A stretch of DNA of 64,000 nt, taken from Thalassospira profundimaris. GTDB lineage: Bacteria > Pseudomonadota > Alphaproteobacteria > Rhodospirillales > Thalassospiraceae. Position 1 is the first letter of the stretch. Each line of letters begins with the position of its first letter. A program made the position numbers and the translations under genes. Of this stretch, positions 53,810 through 62,102 are shown one piece after another. Location of the stretch: positions 104,932-168,931 of the forward strand of contig NZ_JPWI01000011.1 in NCBI RefSeq assembly GCF_003326795.1. The letters are read 5' to 3'. The notes under the pieces were generated by a model. That model saw only the letters and a program-made list of their open reading frames with translations. It was not told where the DNA came from and made no database searches.

Positions 53810-54490
53810 TCAGGAGCGGAAGAGATTTTCAGCCGCTTCCATGTAGTCGGAAGTTTTCGGCTCGTCCTTCTTCTCGGCAGCTTTTTTGCCCGGATAATCC
53901 GGTTCCGGATTGATCTGCAATTCTTCGGGCAACGGATCCGGCTCGACATCGCGGGCGATTTTTTCCGGGTTCTTCGAACGTGCGATCACGACCTGCTTTT
54001 CAAGGTCAAGTTCGGTGCAAAGGCCCATGGTAACCGGGTTGCGCGGGGTCAGGTTGGCGGAATTCCAATGGGTCCGGTCGCGGATCTTGCCAATGGTATC
54101 CTTGGTGGTGCCGATCAGTTTGCAAACCTGCGCGTCAGACAGCTCCGGGTGATGCTTCAGCAGCCACGCAATCGCATTCGGGCGATCCTGGCGCTTGGAA
54201 ACCGGGGTGTAACGGGCACCTTTGGACTGCGCACGCGGGCGTGGCAGATCGGTTTTTGCCATTTTCAGGAATTCACGCGGATCTTTTTCACAGCGCGCAA
54301 TTTCATCCTTGGTCAGCTGACCATTGGCAACCGGATCAAGTCCGACGATACCCTGACTGACGTCACCATCAGCGATTGCCTGAATTTCAAGCTCGTGAAG
54401 CTCGGTAAAGGCGGCAATCTGCCGGAACGACAAGCCGGTATTGTCGATAAGCCATACAGCGGTTGCTTTGGGCATGAGGGGCTGTGCCAT
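53810..54490 (-). CDS. trcR: DUF1013 cell-cycle transcriptional regulator, TrcR family
   Basis: 226 residues from the ATG at 54490, preceded by AGGAGGAATT; an upstream extension lacks such a site. The conserved DUF1013 core runs from PKATAVWLIDNTGLSFRQIAAFTELHELEIQAIADG through AIAWLLKHHPELSDAQVCKLIGTTKDTIGKIRDRTHWN, two HTH-like units, and ends with an acidic Pro/Lys-rich tail. Family members occur across alphaproteobacteria and are linked to cell-cycle transcription. The molecular detail is family knowledge; what I see is the paired HTH architecture. Confidence 0.87.
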   Translation of the reverse strand: MAQPLMPKATAVWLIDNTGLSFRQIAAFTELHELEIQAIADGDVSQGIVGLDPVANGQLTKDEIARCEKDPREFLKMAKTDLPRPRAQSKGARYTPVSKRQDRPNAIAWLLKHHPELSDAQVCKLIGTTKDTIGKIRDRTHWNSANLTPRNPVTMGLCTELDLEKQVVIARSKNPEKIARDVEPDPLPEELQINPEPDYPGKKAAEKKDEPKTSDYMEAAENLFRS

Positions 54491-54797
54491 AATTCCTCCT
54501 GTTTCCTTCTTTCTCTCTGGAGACCGGCGTTGGGTATGAGCCCAAAAAGCGCGGGAATCTTTGCCCCAGAATATAATCTCTTTTGGTGGTCCGGCAATGC
54601 TGCAAAGGCAACCAAGGGGTGATCCAGGGTTGCCGCGCATCGTCGGAGCCGCCATTGCGTTCTTTTCGATCAATGTGCGGGTAAATGCAACAATCTGTTG
54701 CGGACTTGTGAAAAGAATATTTCTTTTCGATCCGCAATCATAGTCATGTTGCGATGGAACGGTCAGATAAACTGTTCAGACCAGCATCCATCAACGA
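54491..54797. other. Intergenic region upstream of trcR
   Basis: 307 bases between trcR and the 3' end of the quinone oxidoreductase gene on the same strand. It holds a direct repeat TTCTTTTCGATC (54660-54671 and 54721-54732, 61 bases apart) and a palindrome GAAAAGAA-TAT-TTCTTTTC (54710-54728). No gene is seen. Confidence 0.55.
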
Positions 54798-55805
54798 TCA
54801 ATCGACTTCCAGTATCACTTTTCCGATGTGTGCGCCACCCTTCAATATGGCATGCGCGTCCTGTGCATCGGCAAACGGGACAGTTTTATAGATCACCGGG
54901 CCAATTTTACCGTCTTCGATCATCGGCCAGACCCGGTTGCGCAGGGCATCGGCGATTGCGGCCTTGCTGGCGACAGGTTGCGCACGCAAAGTCGATCCCA
55001 TCAGTGTCAGACGTTTAAGCAACAGCGGGGCGAAATTGGTTTCGGCCTTGGGGCCGCGCAAGAAGGCAATGATCAATATCCGCCCCTCGACGGCTGCGGC
55101 CTTGAAATTGCGGCTGACATAGTCCCCCGCCACCATATCAAGAATGACATTCGCCCCCTTGCCATCGGTCGCTGCCATCACGTCTTCGACGAAATCCCGG
55201 GTCTTGTAATTGATGGCAATATCCGCGCCAAGATTAAGGCAAGCCTCGCATTTCTCGTCGCTGCCCGCGGTGGCGATGACCTTGGCGCCAAACGCCTTGG
55301 CAAGCTGGATGGCGGTTGTCCCGATGCCCGAAGTCCCGCCATGCACAAGGAATGTTTCCCCGTTTGCAAGTCCGGCCTTGTCAAAAACATTGTGCCAGAC
55401 AGTAAAGAAGGTCTCGGGAAGGCCCGCAGCCTCAATCATTGAAAGACCCCTGGGAACAGGAAGGCACTGCGCGGCTGGCACGGTGGTATACTGGGCATAG
55501 CCGCCACCGGTTACCAGTGCGCACACATGATCACCAACATTCCAGCCGGTTACATTGGCGCCAAGTGCCACAATCTCACCCGCCAGTTCCAATCCTGGAA
55601 TATCCGATGCACCGGGCGGCGGCGGGTACATGCCCGCGACCTGCATCAGATCAGGGCGGTTCACACCCGCGGCACGAACCCGAACCAGAACATCATCATC
55701 GCCAAATACCGGAACATCAATCTCGCTCAGTGCCAGATAGGGCGCATCGGCATCCTTGCGAATTTCGACGGCTTGCATTTTCGATGGCAATTGATGATTG
55801 GGCAT
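54798..55805 (-). CDS. NAD(P)H quinone oxidoreductase-like (MDR family)
   Basis: 335 residues with CGGAGG upstream of the start. Zinc-independent medium-chain dehydrogenase: DVLVRVRAAGVNRPDLMQVAGMYPPPPG is the N-terminal signature of the quinone oxidoreductase / TP53I3 group, and FLVHGGTSGIGTTAIQLAKAFGAKVI is the NADPH site. It probably reduces quinones or enals. In many alphaproteobacteria it is divergent from DUF1192, as here. Confidence 0.92.
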   Translation of the reverse strand: MPNHQLPSKMQAVEIRKDADAPYLALSEIDVPVFGDDDVLVRVRAAGVNRPDLMQVAGMYPPPPGASDIPGLELAGEIVALGANVTGWNVGDHVCALVTGGGYAQYTTVPAAQCLPVPRGLSMIEAAGLPETFFTVWHNVFDKAGLANGETFLVHGGTSGIGTTAIQLAKAFGAKVIATAGSDEKCEACLNLGADIAINYKTRDFVEDVMAATDGKGANVILDMVAGDYVSRNFKAAAVEGRILIIAFLRGPKAETNFAPLLLKRLTLMGSTLRAQPVASKAAIADALRNRVWPMIEDGKIGPVIYKTVPFADAQDAHAILKGGAHIGKVILEVD

Positions 55806-55926
55806 GGTGACCTCCGTGGCGAAAAGTTAGTTTAATACCTATCTAGGGTCGGTGCCGAATTCAATTGCCCAAATGGTGCACGGAACCGTTCGGCAAAGGT
55901 TTGATTGCAGGATATGGAGGACAAGC

Positions 55927-56115
55927 GTGGACGAAGAAGAACTCGGCAATTTCATGAAGGGGGCTTTTGGTCTGCCGCGCAGCCTTGAAGGCATGTCGGT
56001 GGATAGCCTGAAGGAGTATCGCGTCGCTCTTGAACAGGAAGTCAAACGGGTCGATGCCGCACTTGAGCATCGCAAGGGCGCGCATGCCGGCGCAGAGGCA
56101 TTGTTCAAGAGTTAG
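55927..56115 (+). CDS. DUF1192 small protein
   Basis: 62 residues from a GTG start with GGAGG 6 bases upstream. DEEELGNFMKGAFGLPRSLEGMSVDSLKEYRVALEQEVKRVDAAL is the DUF1192 pattern: an acidic start followed by a coiled-coil helix. The function is unknown. It is divergent from the quinone oxidoreductase and lies upstream of rcdA, the order common in this class. Confidence 0.85.
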   Translation: MDEEELGNFMKGAFGLPRSLEGMSVDSLKEYRVALEQEVKRVDAALEHRKGAHAGAEALFKS

Positions 56116-56296
56116 GGCAAAGTATCGACAAGAGTTGGAGAGGCGGTTTGAAGTCTCTCCAAACACTAGACGTGAGGATAAAGATTTTAAACCTGAGGTT
56201 AATTGAAATTTAAACTTATCGTCTTATATGTGGAATAGAGGGTCATCTGTTGACCCCCTTGTCGAACGTGATGTTTCGATGCCTCCCTGTTAAACT

Positions 56297-56327
56297 GAGC
56301 CGCCCTTTTCGGGCGGTTCTTTTTCTT
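56297..56327 (+). terminator. Terminator downstream of DUF1192
   Basis: GAGCCGCCC / GGGCGGTTC stem with a 5-base loop followed by TTTTTCTTT, about 180 bases after the DUF1192 stop. Confidence 0.82.
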
Positions 56328-56534
56328 TGTCTTGTATCTTCAAATACTTGTATGGCCCGGATTGCACGGGATTGCCGCAGATTGTGTGCGCAAAATACGT
56401 AAAAGGGTACGGGTTAATACGTATTGTCACATTTGTGCCATGAATAGCCTTGACCGCTTATGAACCGCTGGCTAAAGTTCGGCCACAAGAAAAACAAAAC
56501 CAAAAAAGTCCGGCAAGTTTAGCAGGTTGAGGTG

Positions 56535-56566
56535 AGACCGCCCCGAAAGTGGGCGGTCTTTCTATT
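56535..56566 (+). terminator. Terminator upstream of rcdA
   Basis: AGACCGCCC-CGAAAGT-GGGCGGTCT followed by TTCTATTT. No annotated gene ends just before it. Confidence 0.72.
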
Positions 56567-56616
56567 TGGGGCTTCTGTGTCTTGAAGCCACCCGGGGCCT
56601 TTCCAATATTATATGG

Positions 56617-57066
56617 ATGACATATGAGCATCCCCCGGCGTCGCAGAAGGCGTCATATCAGAGCAACTTCGCGGTCATTCACTTCTCGCGAACATATGAC
56701 GAAGCCTTTACGCTGCTCGTAGAGGCGCGCAATTACCTTTCTGCTCACAGAAGCCAGCGCGGCAAAAAGCAAAATAGCGGTGAAGCGATTGCACGGTGTG
56801 TCGAAGAAATGCGCATGACCACCCGTCTGATCCGGGCCATGGCCTGGTTGCTTGCTGTACGTGCGGTCGAAGAGGGGGAAATCCAGTGGGAAGAGGCGGT
56901 TGATGTCGACAACCTGATGGTTGACCTTCGGGTCTGTCTTGAAGAGCGCAACGAGACTTACGAGTTTCTGTCACCAGGACTGGTCGATCTGATGCATCGT
57001 GCACAGGCGCTTTATATGCGAACGGCCCGAATGGAACTTCAGGTCGCCGCGCGTTGTGCCAACTGA
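56617..57066 (+). CDS. rcdA: Protease adaptor RcdA (DUF1465 family)
   Basis: 149 residues from the ATG at 56617. Helical DUF1465 protein: SNFAVIHFSRTYDEAFTLLVEARNYLSAHR, then EMRMTTRLIRAMAWLLAVRAVEEGEI and DLMHRAQALYMRTARME. In Caulobacter RcdA works with CpdR and PopA to deliver substrates such as CtrA to ClpXP. The start lacks an obvious Shine-Dalgarno. It lies near DUF1192 and rpmE, typical for the class, here with a cyclase gene inserted. Confidence 0.87.
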   Translation: MTYEHPPASQKASYQSNFAVIHFSRTYDEAFTLLVEARNYLSAHRSQRGKKQNSGEAIARCVEEMRMTTRLIRAMAWLLAVRAVEEGEIQWEEAVDVDNLMVDLRVCLEERNETYEFLSPGLVDLMHRAQALYMRTARMELQVAARCAN

Positions 57067-57171
57067 TTGCCTGAGAATCCCGAAATCAAGCAGAGAACAT
57101 ACCCCCGCTTGGGCAAAGGCCCCGGGCAGTCGGGTTCTGACGATGATTGAAGTGATCAATATCGGGGGATG

Positions 57172-59001
57172 TCAGGCGCGGGATTGAACCTGGAATACTT
57201 CGACCGGTTCAGCAAAGCCTTTCATCTGACGTGTTCCCATCGAGACAAAAGCAGCGCGGCTACCACTATAGGTGTCTTTGACGTTGGCTGATACCAGCGT
57301 TTCGTCACCGCCTGCCTGTGCACATACGCGTGCGGCAAGCTGAACAACGGTGCCAAACAGGTCATTTTCTTCGGCAATCGCCTCGCCGGCATTAATGCCG
57401 ATGCGAATCTGGAATTTCATATCCTGTGAGGCATTGTGGATTGCCATATTCTTCTGAATTTCAATCGCTGCTTCGACAGAGCTGGCAGAAGACGGGAACA
57501 CGGCCATAATGCCGTCGCCCATATGCTTGACTTCCTTGCCATAGTTATTGATCAGGGCCGTGCGAACGATCTGGTTATGAATATGGACCATTTGCTGGGC
57601 GCCATGATCGCCCAGTTCCTGGGTTTTGGCTGTCGAATTGACAATGTCGGTAAACATCAGCGCATGAAGCTTCTTGCCTGCTGCCCCTTGCGGACCTGCG
57701 GCGGGCTTTTCGCTCCAGTTCGCGATGGCGCGCGAAACTGACGTCATGATGCTTTTCTCGTCTCTAAGGTAGGCATCCATCGATTCGCGACCAGCGCCGT
57801 ACATATCCTTGTATTTCGGCTCAAGGATGTAACTGTCTACATTTTTGCAGAATGTATCGGCCATGCTTTTGTTCGCGCCAAGGGCCGAGATACAGTCACG
57901 CAAAACCGCGCGCCCGTCTCTTTGCTCCAGGGCGTTCTTTTCGCTGCAGGCATCACAGGCACCCGCGACATACAGATTGACGCCAAATTTATGATAGGCA
58001 TCAAGAACCGGCACAGTGCGTTTGATCGCCTGCATCGACCCGGAGATGAAGTTTTTCATCTGATCGCGGGTGGCTCGCATTTCCCTGGTCTCGACCAGTG
58101 GTCGATCAGGCGTATCATCAATCGGGGCGTCTTTTGCCTCGTCCTTCGATGCGTCATCCGTGCTTTCAACCGATGCGTCCGTATCAGCATCGTCATCCTC
58201 TTGGGCCAGTTCTGCTGCCATCTCGGCGGCTGTTTTTCGCGTCACAGAAGTTTGTGCTGCTGTGGCGCTGCCGGACAGACTTGCGCGGGATACCTTGTCG
58301 CGCGCCTGTCTGGGCGACCGGCTTGTTGATGCTTTGGTTCGGCTGCGTCCTTTGAATTTCTTGGTCACAGCCATCAGCATCGGCACGACGCTGGCAAGGA
58401 AGCCAATCGTAAAGGACATGAAGTTGGCTTTGTCATAAAAGCCCTGACTGATATGCATGCCCATACTTGGCAGATATTCAAGCCCCTTGGCCGCTACAAG
58501 CATCGTTGCCAGCCCGATCGCAATCGCGATGCAAAAGGCAATCATCATCTTGAGAGCAAGACCAAAAATGCTTTGGCCTTCCTCTGCAACGGCACGAGCA
58601 GGGCGTCGTTTGACAGGTTCAGCTGTTGCAGTACTGCTTTCCGTACTGTCAGAAGCTGCCTCGGCGGGGGCCGGGGATGGTGCCGGACGCGAGGCAGGTG
58701 CCTTGGCCTGTGCTTGCGGGCGGGATGCCTTTGGCTTGCTTTGGACGTTACTGTTTTCCAGGCGGCCCTGACCACGCGTTTCGTAGACGACATATTCGTC
58801 CGAACTGTTGGTCGCGTGATTATAGACTTCGCGAATCACTTTGACGCCCGAAACATGGTTCGCGCGTTCAATATTCTTCGCTTCTTCTTCAGCCTGTTTT
58901 TTTTGCGCACCAGTAAAGTGGCCGTGGATCTGCCAACGGCCTGAGCGGTCTTTTACATAGACCTCATAGCTTACCTGATTACGCGCCGCCACTTGGTTCA
59001 T
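57172..59001 (-). CDS. Membrane adenylate/guanylate cyclase (class III)
   Basis: 609 residues. Order: an N-terminal soluble domain (about 10-78, SYEVYVKDRSGRWQIHGHFT..), a Pro/Ala-rich linker, two transmembrane segments (about 149-171 and 193-213), an acidic linker (about 265-300), a helical region with a CDAC pair (Cys349, Cys352) and further cysteines, and a C-terminal catalytic domain. FTDIVNS (450-456, metal Asp452), KHMGDG (Lys492, Asp496) and NDLFGTVVQLAARV keep the class III essentials; the Lys-Asp pair favours ATP. It should make cAMP at the membrane. It is convergent with rcdA and follows rpmE on the same strand. Confidence 0.85.
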   Translation of the reverse strand: MNQVAARNQVSYEVYVKDRSGRWQIHGHFTGAQKKQAEEEAKNIERANHVSGVKVIREVYNHATNSSDEYVVYETRGQGRLENSNVQSKPKASRPQAQAKAPASRPAPSPAPAEAASDSTESSTATAEPVKRRPARAVAEEGQSIFGLALKMMIAFCIAIAIGLATMLVAAKGLEYLPSMGMHISQGFYDKANFMSFTIGFLASVVPMLMAVTKKFKGRSRTKASTSRSPRQARDKVSRASLSGSATAAQTSVTRKTAAEMAAELAQEDDDADTDASVESTDDASKDEAKDAPIDDTPDRPLVETREMRATRDQMKNFISGSMQAIKRTVPVLDAYHKFGVNLYVAGACDACSEKNALEQRDGRAVLRDCISALGANKSMADTFCKNVDSYILEPKYKDMYGAGRESMDAYLRDEKSIMTSVSRAIANWSEKPAAGPQGAAGKKLHALMFTDIVNSTAKTQELGDHGAQQMVHIHNQIVRTALINNYGKEVKHMGDGIMAVFPSSASSVEAAIEIQKNMAIHNASQDMKFQIRIGINAGEAIAEENDLFGTVVQLAARVCAQAGGDETLVSANVKDTYSGSRAAFVSMGTRQMKGFAEPVEVFQVQSRA

Positions 59002-59185
59002 CTATAAACCTGGTCGTTTTGACAAGCCAAAGAGGGCGGCGAATTAAATGCCACCCTGTCCTGACAAATGGAATTATGGCAAAAAAAAGCCGGGATAACC
59101 ATCAGATATGCTGCATAGCAGACCAGATTTGTCGTCATTGGCAGTTTTTTGTGTGGTCTGCTCCATCAATCAATGGTTCAGACAA

Positions 59186-59226
59186 AGAAAAACGCCCGCA
59201 GCATCAATCAGATGCAACGGGCGCTG
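59186..59226 (-). terminator. rpmE terminator
   Basis: Reverse-strand GCGCCCG...CGGGCGT stem with an inner GCATC/GATGC arm, followed by TTTTCTTT. Confidence 0.8.
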
Positions 59227-59257
59227 ATCCCACAGAACACAGAAATGTGTTCTTTGC

Positions 59258-59482
59258 TTAGTTGCCGATATTGAAACCAGCGAAGCGCTTTTTGAACTTA
59301 GCAAGCTGCCCGCCGCTGTCCAGAAGACGGTGAACACCAGTCCAAGCCGGATGGCTTTTCGGATCGATGTCAAGCTTCATCACGTCGCCCGGATTGCCCC
59401 AGGTCGACTGCGTGGTGAAGGTGGTGCCGTCAGTCATCTGAACGGTGATCTCATGGTAATCGGGATGGATATCTTTTTTCAT
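59258..59482 (-). CDS. rpmE: Large ribosomal subunit protein bL31
   Basis: 74 residues. [24 protein letters not shown] is the standard bL31 start, and [25 protein letters not shown] the conserved end. The CxxC zinc pair of the C+ type is missing (no cysteines), so this is a zinc-free variant, as usual in alphaproteobacteria. It contacts the 5S/30S bridge. The terminator is 32 bases downstream. Confidence 0.95.
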   Translation of the reverse strand: MKKDIHPDYHEITVQMTDGTTFTTQSTWGNPGDVMKLDIDPKSHPAWTGVHRLLDSGGQLAKFKKRFAGFNIGN

Positions 59483-59760
59483 CGCCTAATCACTCCGGAA
59501 TTTGAAGCGCGGTGTATAGTGTAAAAAATCGGCTCGCGCAACCCCTGTAACCGGTTTTATCCAATTAACGCCAAATGAGGGGAGTGCAGTAACGATCTCG
59601 CGGTCATGTAGCAGCCGCAGACACAGGTTTCAAGCTTTTCTCGCAAGGTGCATCTTATGCATACTTGCACAGCACACTTTATATAGTATGGTGCGCCAAC
59701 AATTGATTATCGCCTTGCCGGGGCCAAACGCGCTTCCGGCGACAGACGGAGAACAAGACT

Positions 59761-60093
59761 GTGGCCCTTGAGGAAACCCGCTTCCATCAGATTGCAGATG
59801 AAACAATCGAGACCCTCTCTGATGTCATTGATGACGCGCTGGGCGATGAGCTTGAAGTCGATTTGCAATCTGGCATCCTGACAATCGAACTCGATTCGGG
59901 TGAGCAATTCATTATCAACAAGCATGGTCCGAACCGTCAGGTCTGGCTCTCTTCACCGGTCAGTGGTGCAAGTCACTATGACTTTGACGAAGATAACGAG
60001 ACCTGGACATCAACGCGTGGTTCGACCACGCTTCATGATCAGCTTGCGACGGATATTGCGGTGAAAACCGGAAACAAACTTGATCTTGGCTGA
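59761..60093 (+). CDS. cyaY: Frataxin homologue CyaY
   Basis: 110 residues from a GTG with GGAGAA 7 bases upstream. Frataxin fold: ETRFHQIADETIETLSDVIDDAL is the acidic first helix that binds iron, and GEQFIINKHGPNRQVWLSSPVSGASHYDF the conserved sheet. It modulates iron-sulfur cluster assembly at IscS/IscU. No isc genes are nearby. It precedes an ABC exporter gene by 46 bases. Confidence 0.94.
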   Translation: MALEETRFHQIADETIETLSDVIDDALGDELEVDLQSGILTIELDSGEQFIINKHGPNRQVWLSSPVSGASHYDFDEDNETWTSTRGSTTLHDQLATDIAVKTGNKLDLG

Positions 60094-60139
60094 TCTCTGA
60101 GCGGCTTTGTCGTTCCCAATGCATACGGGATAAAGTGCC

Positions 60140-61936
60140 TTGGCGCGTACACCTTCTGCTTCTGCAAAACTGATTGATCGTGAAACCAGCCGGAACCTGT
60201 CGTCACTGAGGGCGATCGTTCCCTTTGTTCTGAAATACCGGTTGCAGCTGGTCGGGGCCTTGCTTGCGCTGGTGACGGCATCGGGAACCGTTCTTGCCCT
60301 TGGCAACGGTTTGCGCATGCTGGTCGATGAAGGCTTCGCTGACGGTGATGGCGGTCTGCTTGACCGGGCACTGTTCGTTCTGTTTGCCGTGACCCTGCTT
60401 CTGGCGGGGGCAAGCTATATGCGCTTTTTCCTGGTCTCCTGGATCGGGGAACGGGTTGTCGCCGATATCCGCTCAGCCGTGTATCGCCATATCATCCGTC
60501 TTGATTCCGCATTTTTCGAAGTGACCCGGACCGGTGAGGTTCTTTCGCGTCTGACGACGGACACCACACTTTTACAATCTGTCATCGGATCGAGTGTTTC
60601 GATCGCCTTGCGCAATGCGTTGATGTTTGTCGGTGGTCTGACGATGCTTGCCATCACCAGTCCGAAACTGACCGCCCTTGTTCTTCTGGTCGTGCCACTG
60701 GTTGTGATCCCGATTGTCGGCTATGGCCGCCGGGTGCGCCGCCTGTCGCGCGAATCCCAGGACCGGATTGCGGATGTCAGTGCCTTTTCCGAGGAAACGC
60801 TGAATGCGTTGCGCACGGTTCAGGCCTATACCCACGAAGAAATCGAAAGCACGCGCTTTAACGGCCATGTCGAGGGGGCATTCAAAACGGCTGTCGCCCG
60901 TATCTCGGCCCGTGCCCTTCTGACTGCTATTGTCATTGTCATGGTGTTCGGGGCAGTTGGCACGATCCTCTGGATTGGGGGGCATGACGTCCTTGATGGC
61001 GTGATTTCAGCGGGCGAGCTTTCTGCCTTTGTATTTTATGCGGTGGTTGTCGCCGGATCGGTCGGTGCTATCAGTGAAGTAATCGGTGATTTGCAACGTG
61101 CAGCCGGGGCGGCCGAGCGTCTTGTTGCCTTGCTGGAAACCGAACCAAAGATTGCGGCACCCGAAAATCCGGTGGCTTTGCCGGTCCCGCATCAGGGGCA
61201 TGTCAGTTTTGAAGATGTCACGTTCCATTATCCGGCCCGTCCGGATCGATCCGCACTCGAAGGTCTGACCCTTTCGGTCAGGCCGGGTGAAACGGTTGCG
61301 CTGGTCGGGCCATCAGGGGCGGGGAAAACCACAGTCTTCCAGTTGCTGCTGCGTTTCTATGATCCTGACAAAGGTGCAATTCGGGTGGATGGTGTCGATA
61401 TCCGGGAAGCCGATCCGGTCGATGTGCGTGAACGCATTGGTCTGGTTGCACAGGATCCGGTGATCTTTGCTGCCAATGCCTGGGACAATATTCGCTATGG
61501 GCGGCCGGGTGCCAGTGATGCTGATGTCCGTGCCGCAGCCGAAGCCGCGCATGCCAGTGAGTTCCTTGACCGTCTGCCCGATGGCTTTAACACCTATCTT
61601 GGTGAAAAAGGTGTCCGGTTGTCTGGTGGTCAGCGTCAGCGTATTGCAATCGCACGTGCGATCTTGCGCAATCCGTCGATCCTGCTGCTTGATGAAGCCA
61701 CCAGTGCGCTGGATGCGGAAAGCGAACAGGTGGTGCAAAAGGCGCTTGAAACCATCATGGCAGAGCGGACGACACTTGTGATTGCCCATCGCCTGGCCAC
61801 AGTGCTGCATGCCGACCGGATTGCGGTGATTGATGATGGCAAGCTGGTTGCGATCGGCACCCATCAGGAATTACTTGAAACATCCCCGCTTTATGGCCGC
61901 CTGGCCAAGCTGCAATTTGATCGTGATGCGGCCTGA
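60140..61936 (+). CDS. ABC exporter, MsbA/ABCB-like, membrane plus ATPase fused
   Basis: 598 residues from a TTG start. Six transmembrane helices (about 25-320) precede the nucleotide-binding domain with Walker A GPSGAGKTT, signature LSGGQRQRIAIARA and Walker B ILLLDEATSALD. It is a half-transporter that should work as a homodimer. The ABCB/ATM/MsbA-like architecture suggests lipid or hydrophobic compound export. In many alphaproteobacteria this gene lies next to rpmE, as here. Substrate unknown. Confidence 0.9.
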   Translation: MARTPSASAKLIDRETSRNLSSLRAIVPFVLKYRLQLVGALLALVTASGTVLALGNGLRMLVDEGFADGDGGLLDRALFVLFAVTLLLAGASYMRFFLVSWIGERVVADIRSAVYRHIIRLDSAFFEVTRTGEVLSRLTTDTTLLQSVIGSSVSIALRNALMFVGGLTMLAITSPKLTALVLLVVPLVVIPIVGYGRRVRRLSRESQDRIADVSAFSEETLNALRTVQAYTHEEIESTRFNGHVEGAFKTAVARISARALLTAIVIVMVFGAVGTILWIGGHDVLDGVISAGELSAFVFYAVVVAGSVGAISEVIGDLQRAAGAAERLVALLETEPKIAAPENPVALPVPHQGHVSFEDVTFHYPARPDRSALEGLTLSVRPGETVALVGPSGAGKTTVFQLLLRFYDPDKGAIRVDGVDIREADPVDVRERIGLVAQDPVIFAANAWDNIRYGRPGASDADVRAAAEAAHASEFLDRLPDGFNTYLGEKGVRLSGGQRQRIAIARAILRNPSILLLDEATSALDAESEQVVQKALETIMAERTTLVIAHRLATVLHADRIAVIDDGKLVAIGTHQELLETSPLYGRLAKLQFDRDAA

Positions 61937-62042
61937 TCAGGGTCGCAGGTTTGTTCAGCGTTAATCGCAAGAATGGTTTCGATCAATTGAGGCTATGCTG
62001 GGTAGCATCGCCCGTCTCATGATGATCACCTGAAGCGGTTTC

Positions 62043-62088
62043 AAAAAAAAAGCCTGCCCGACATGACGTGGGCAGGCTTTTTTTATCT
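62043..62088. terminator. Bidirectional terminator
   Basis: AAAAAGCCTGCCC / GGGCAGGCTTTTTTT: 8-bp GC core extended by A/T runs on both sides, between convergent genes. Confidence 0.92.
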
Positions 62089-62102
62089 GGTCCGGCTTTG
62101 GG

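Larger units (their letters stand above)
56116..56616. other. Structured non-coding region between DUF1192 and rcdA
   Basis: 501 bases. The first half has a hairpin TTGGAGAG / CTCTCCAA (56135-56162), a second GGGTCA / TGACCC (56240-56256) and a terminator (56297-56325). The second half ends in another terminator (56535-56563) and includes a possible 20-codon basic reading frame (56460-56522). It may hold one or two small RNAs or leader sequences; no known RNA family was recognised. Confidence 0.5.
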
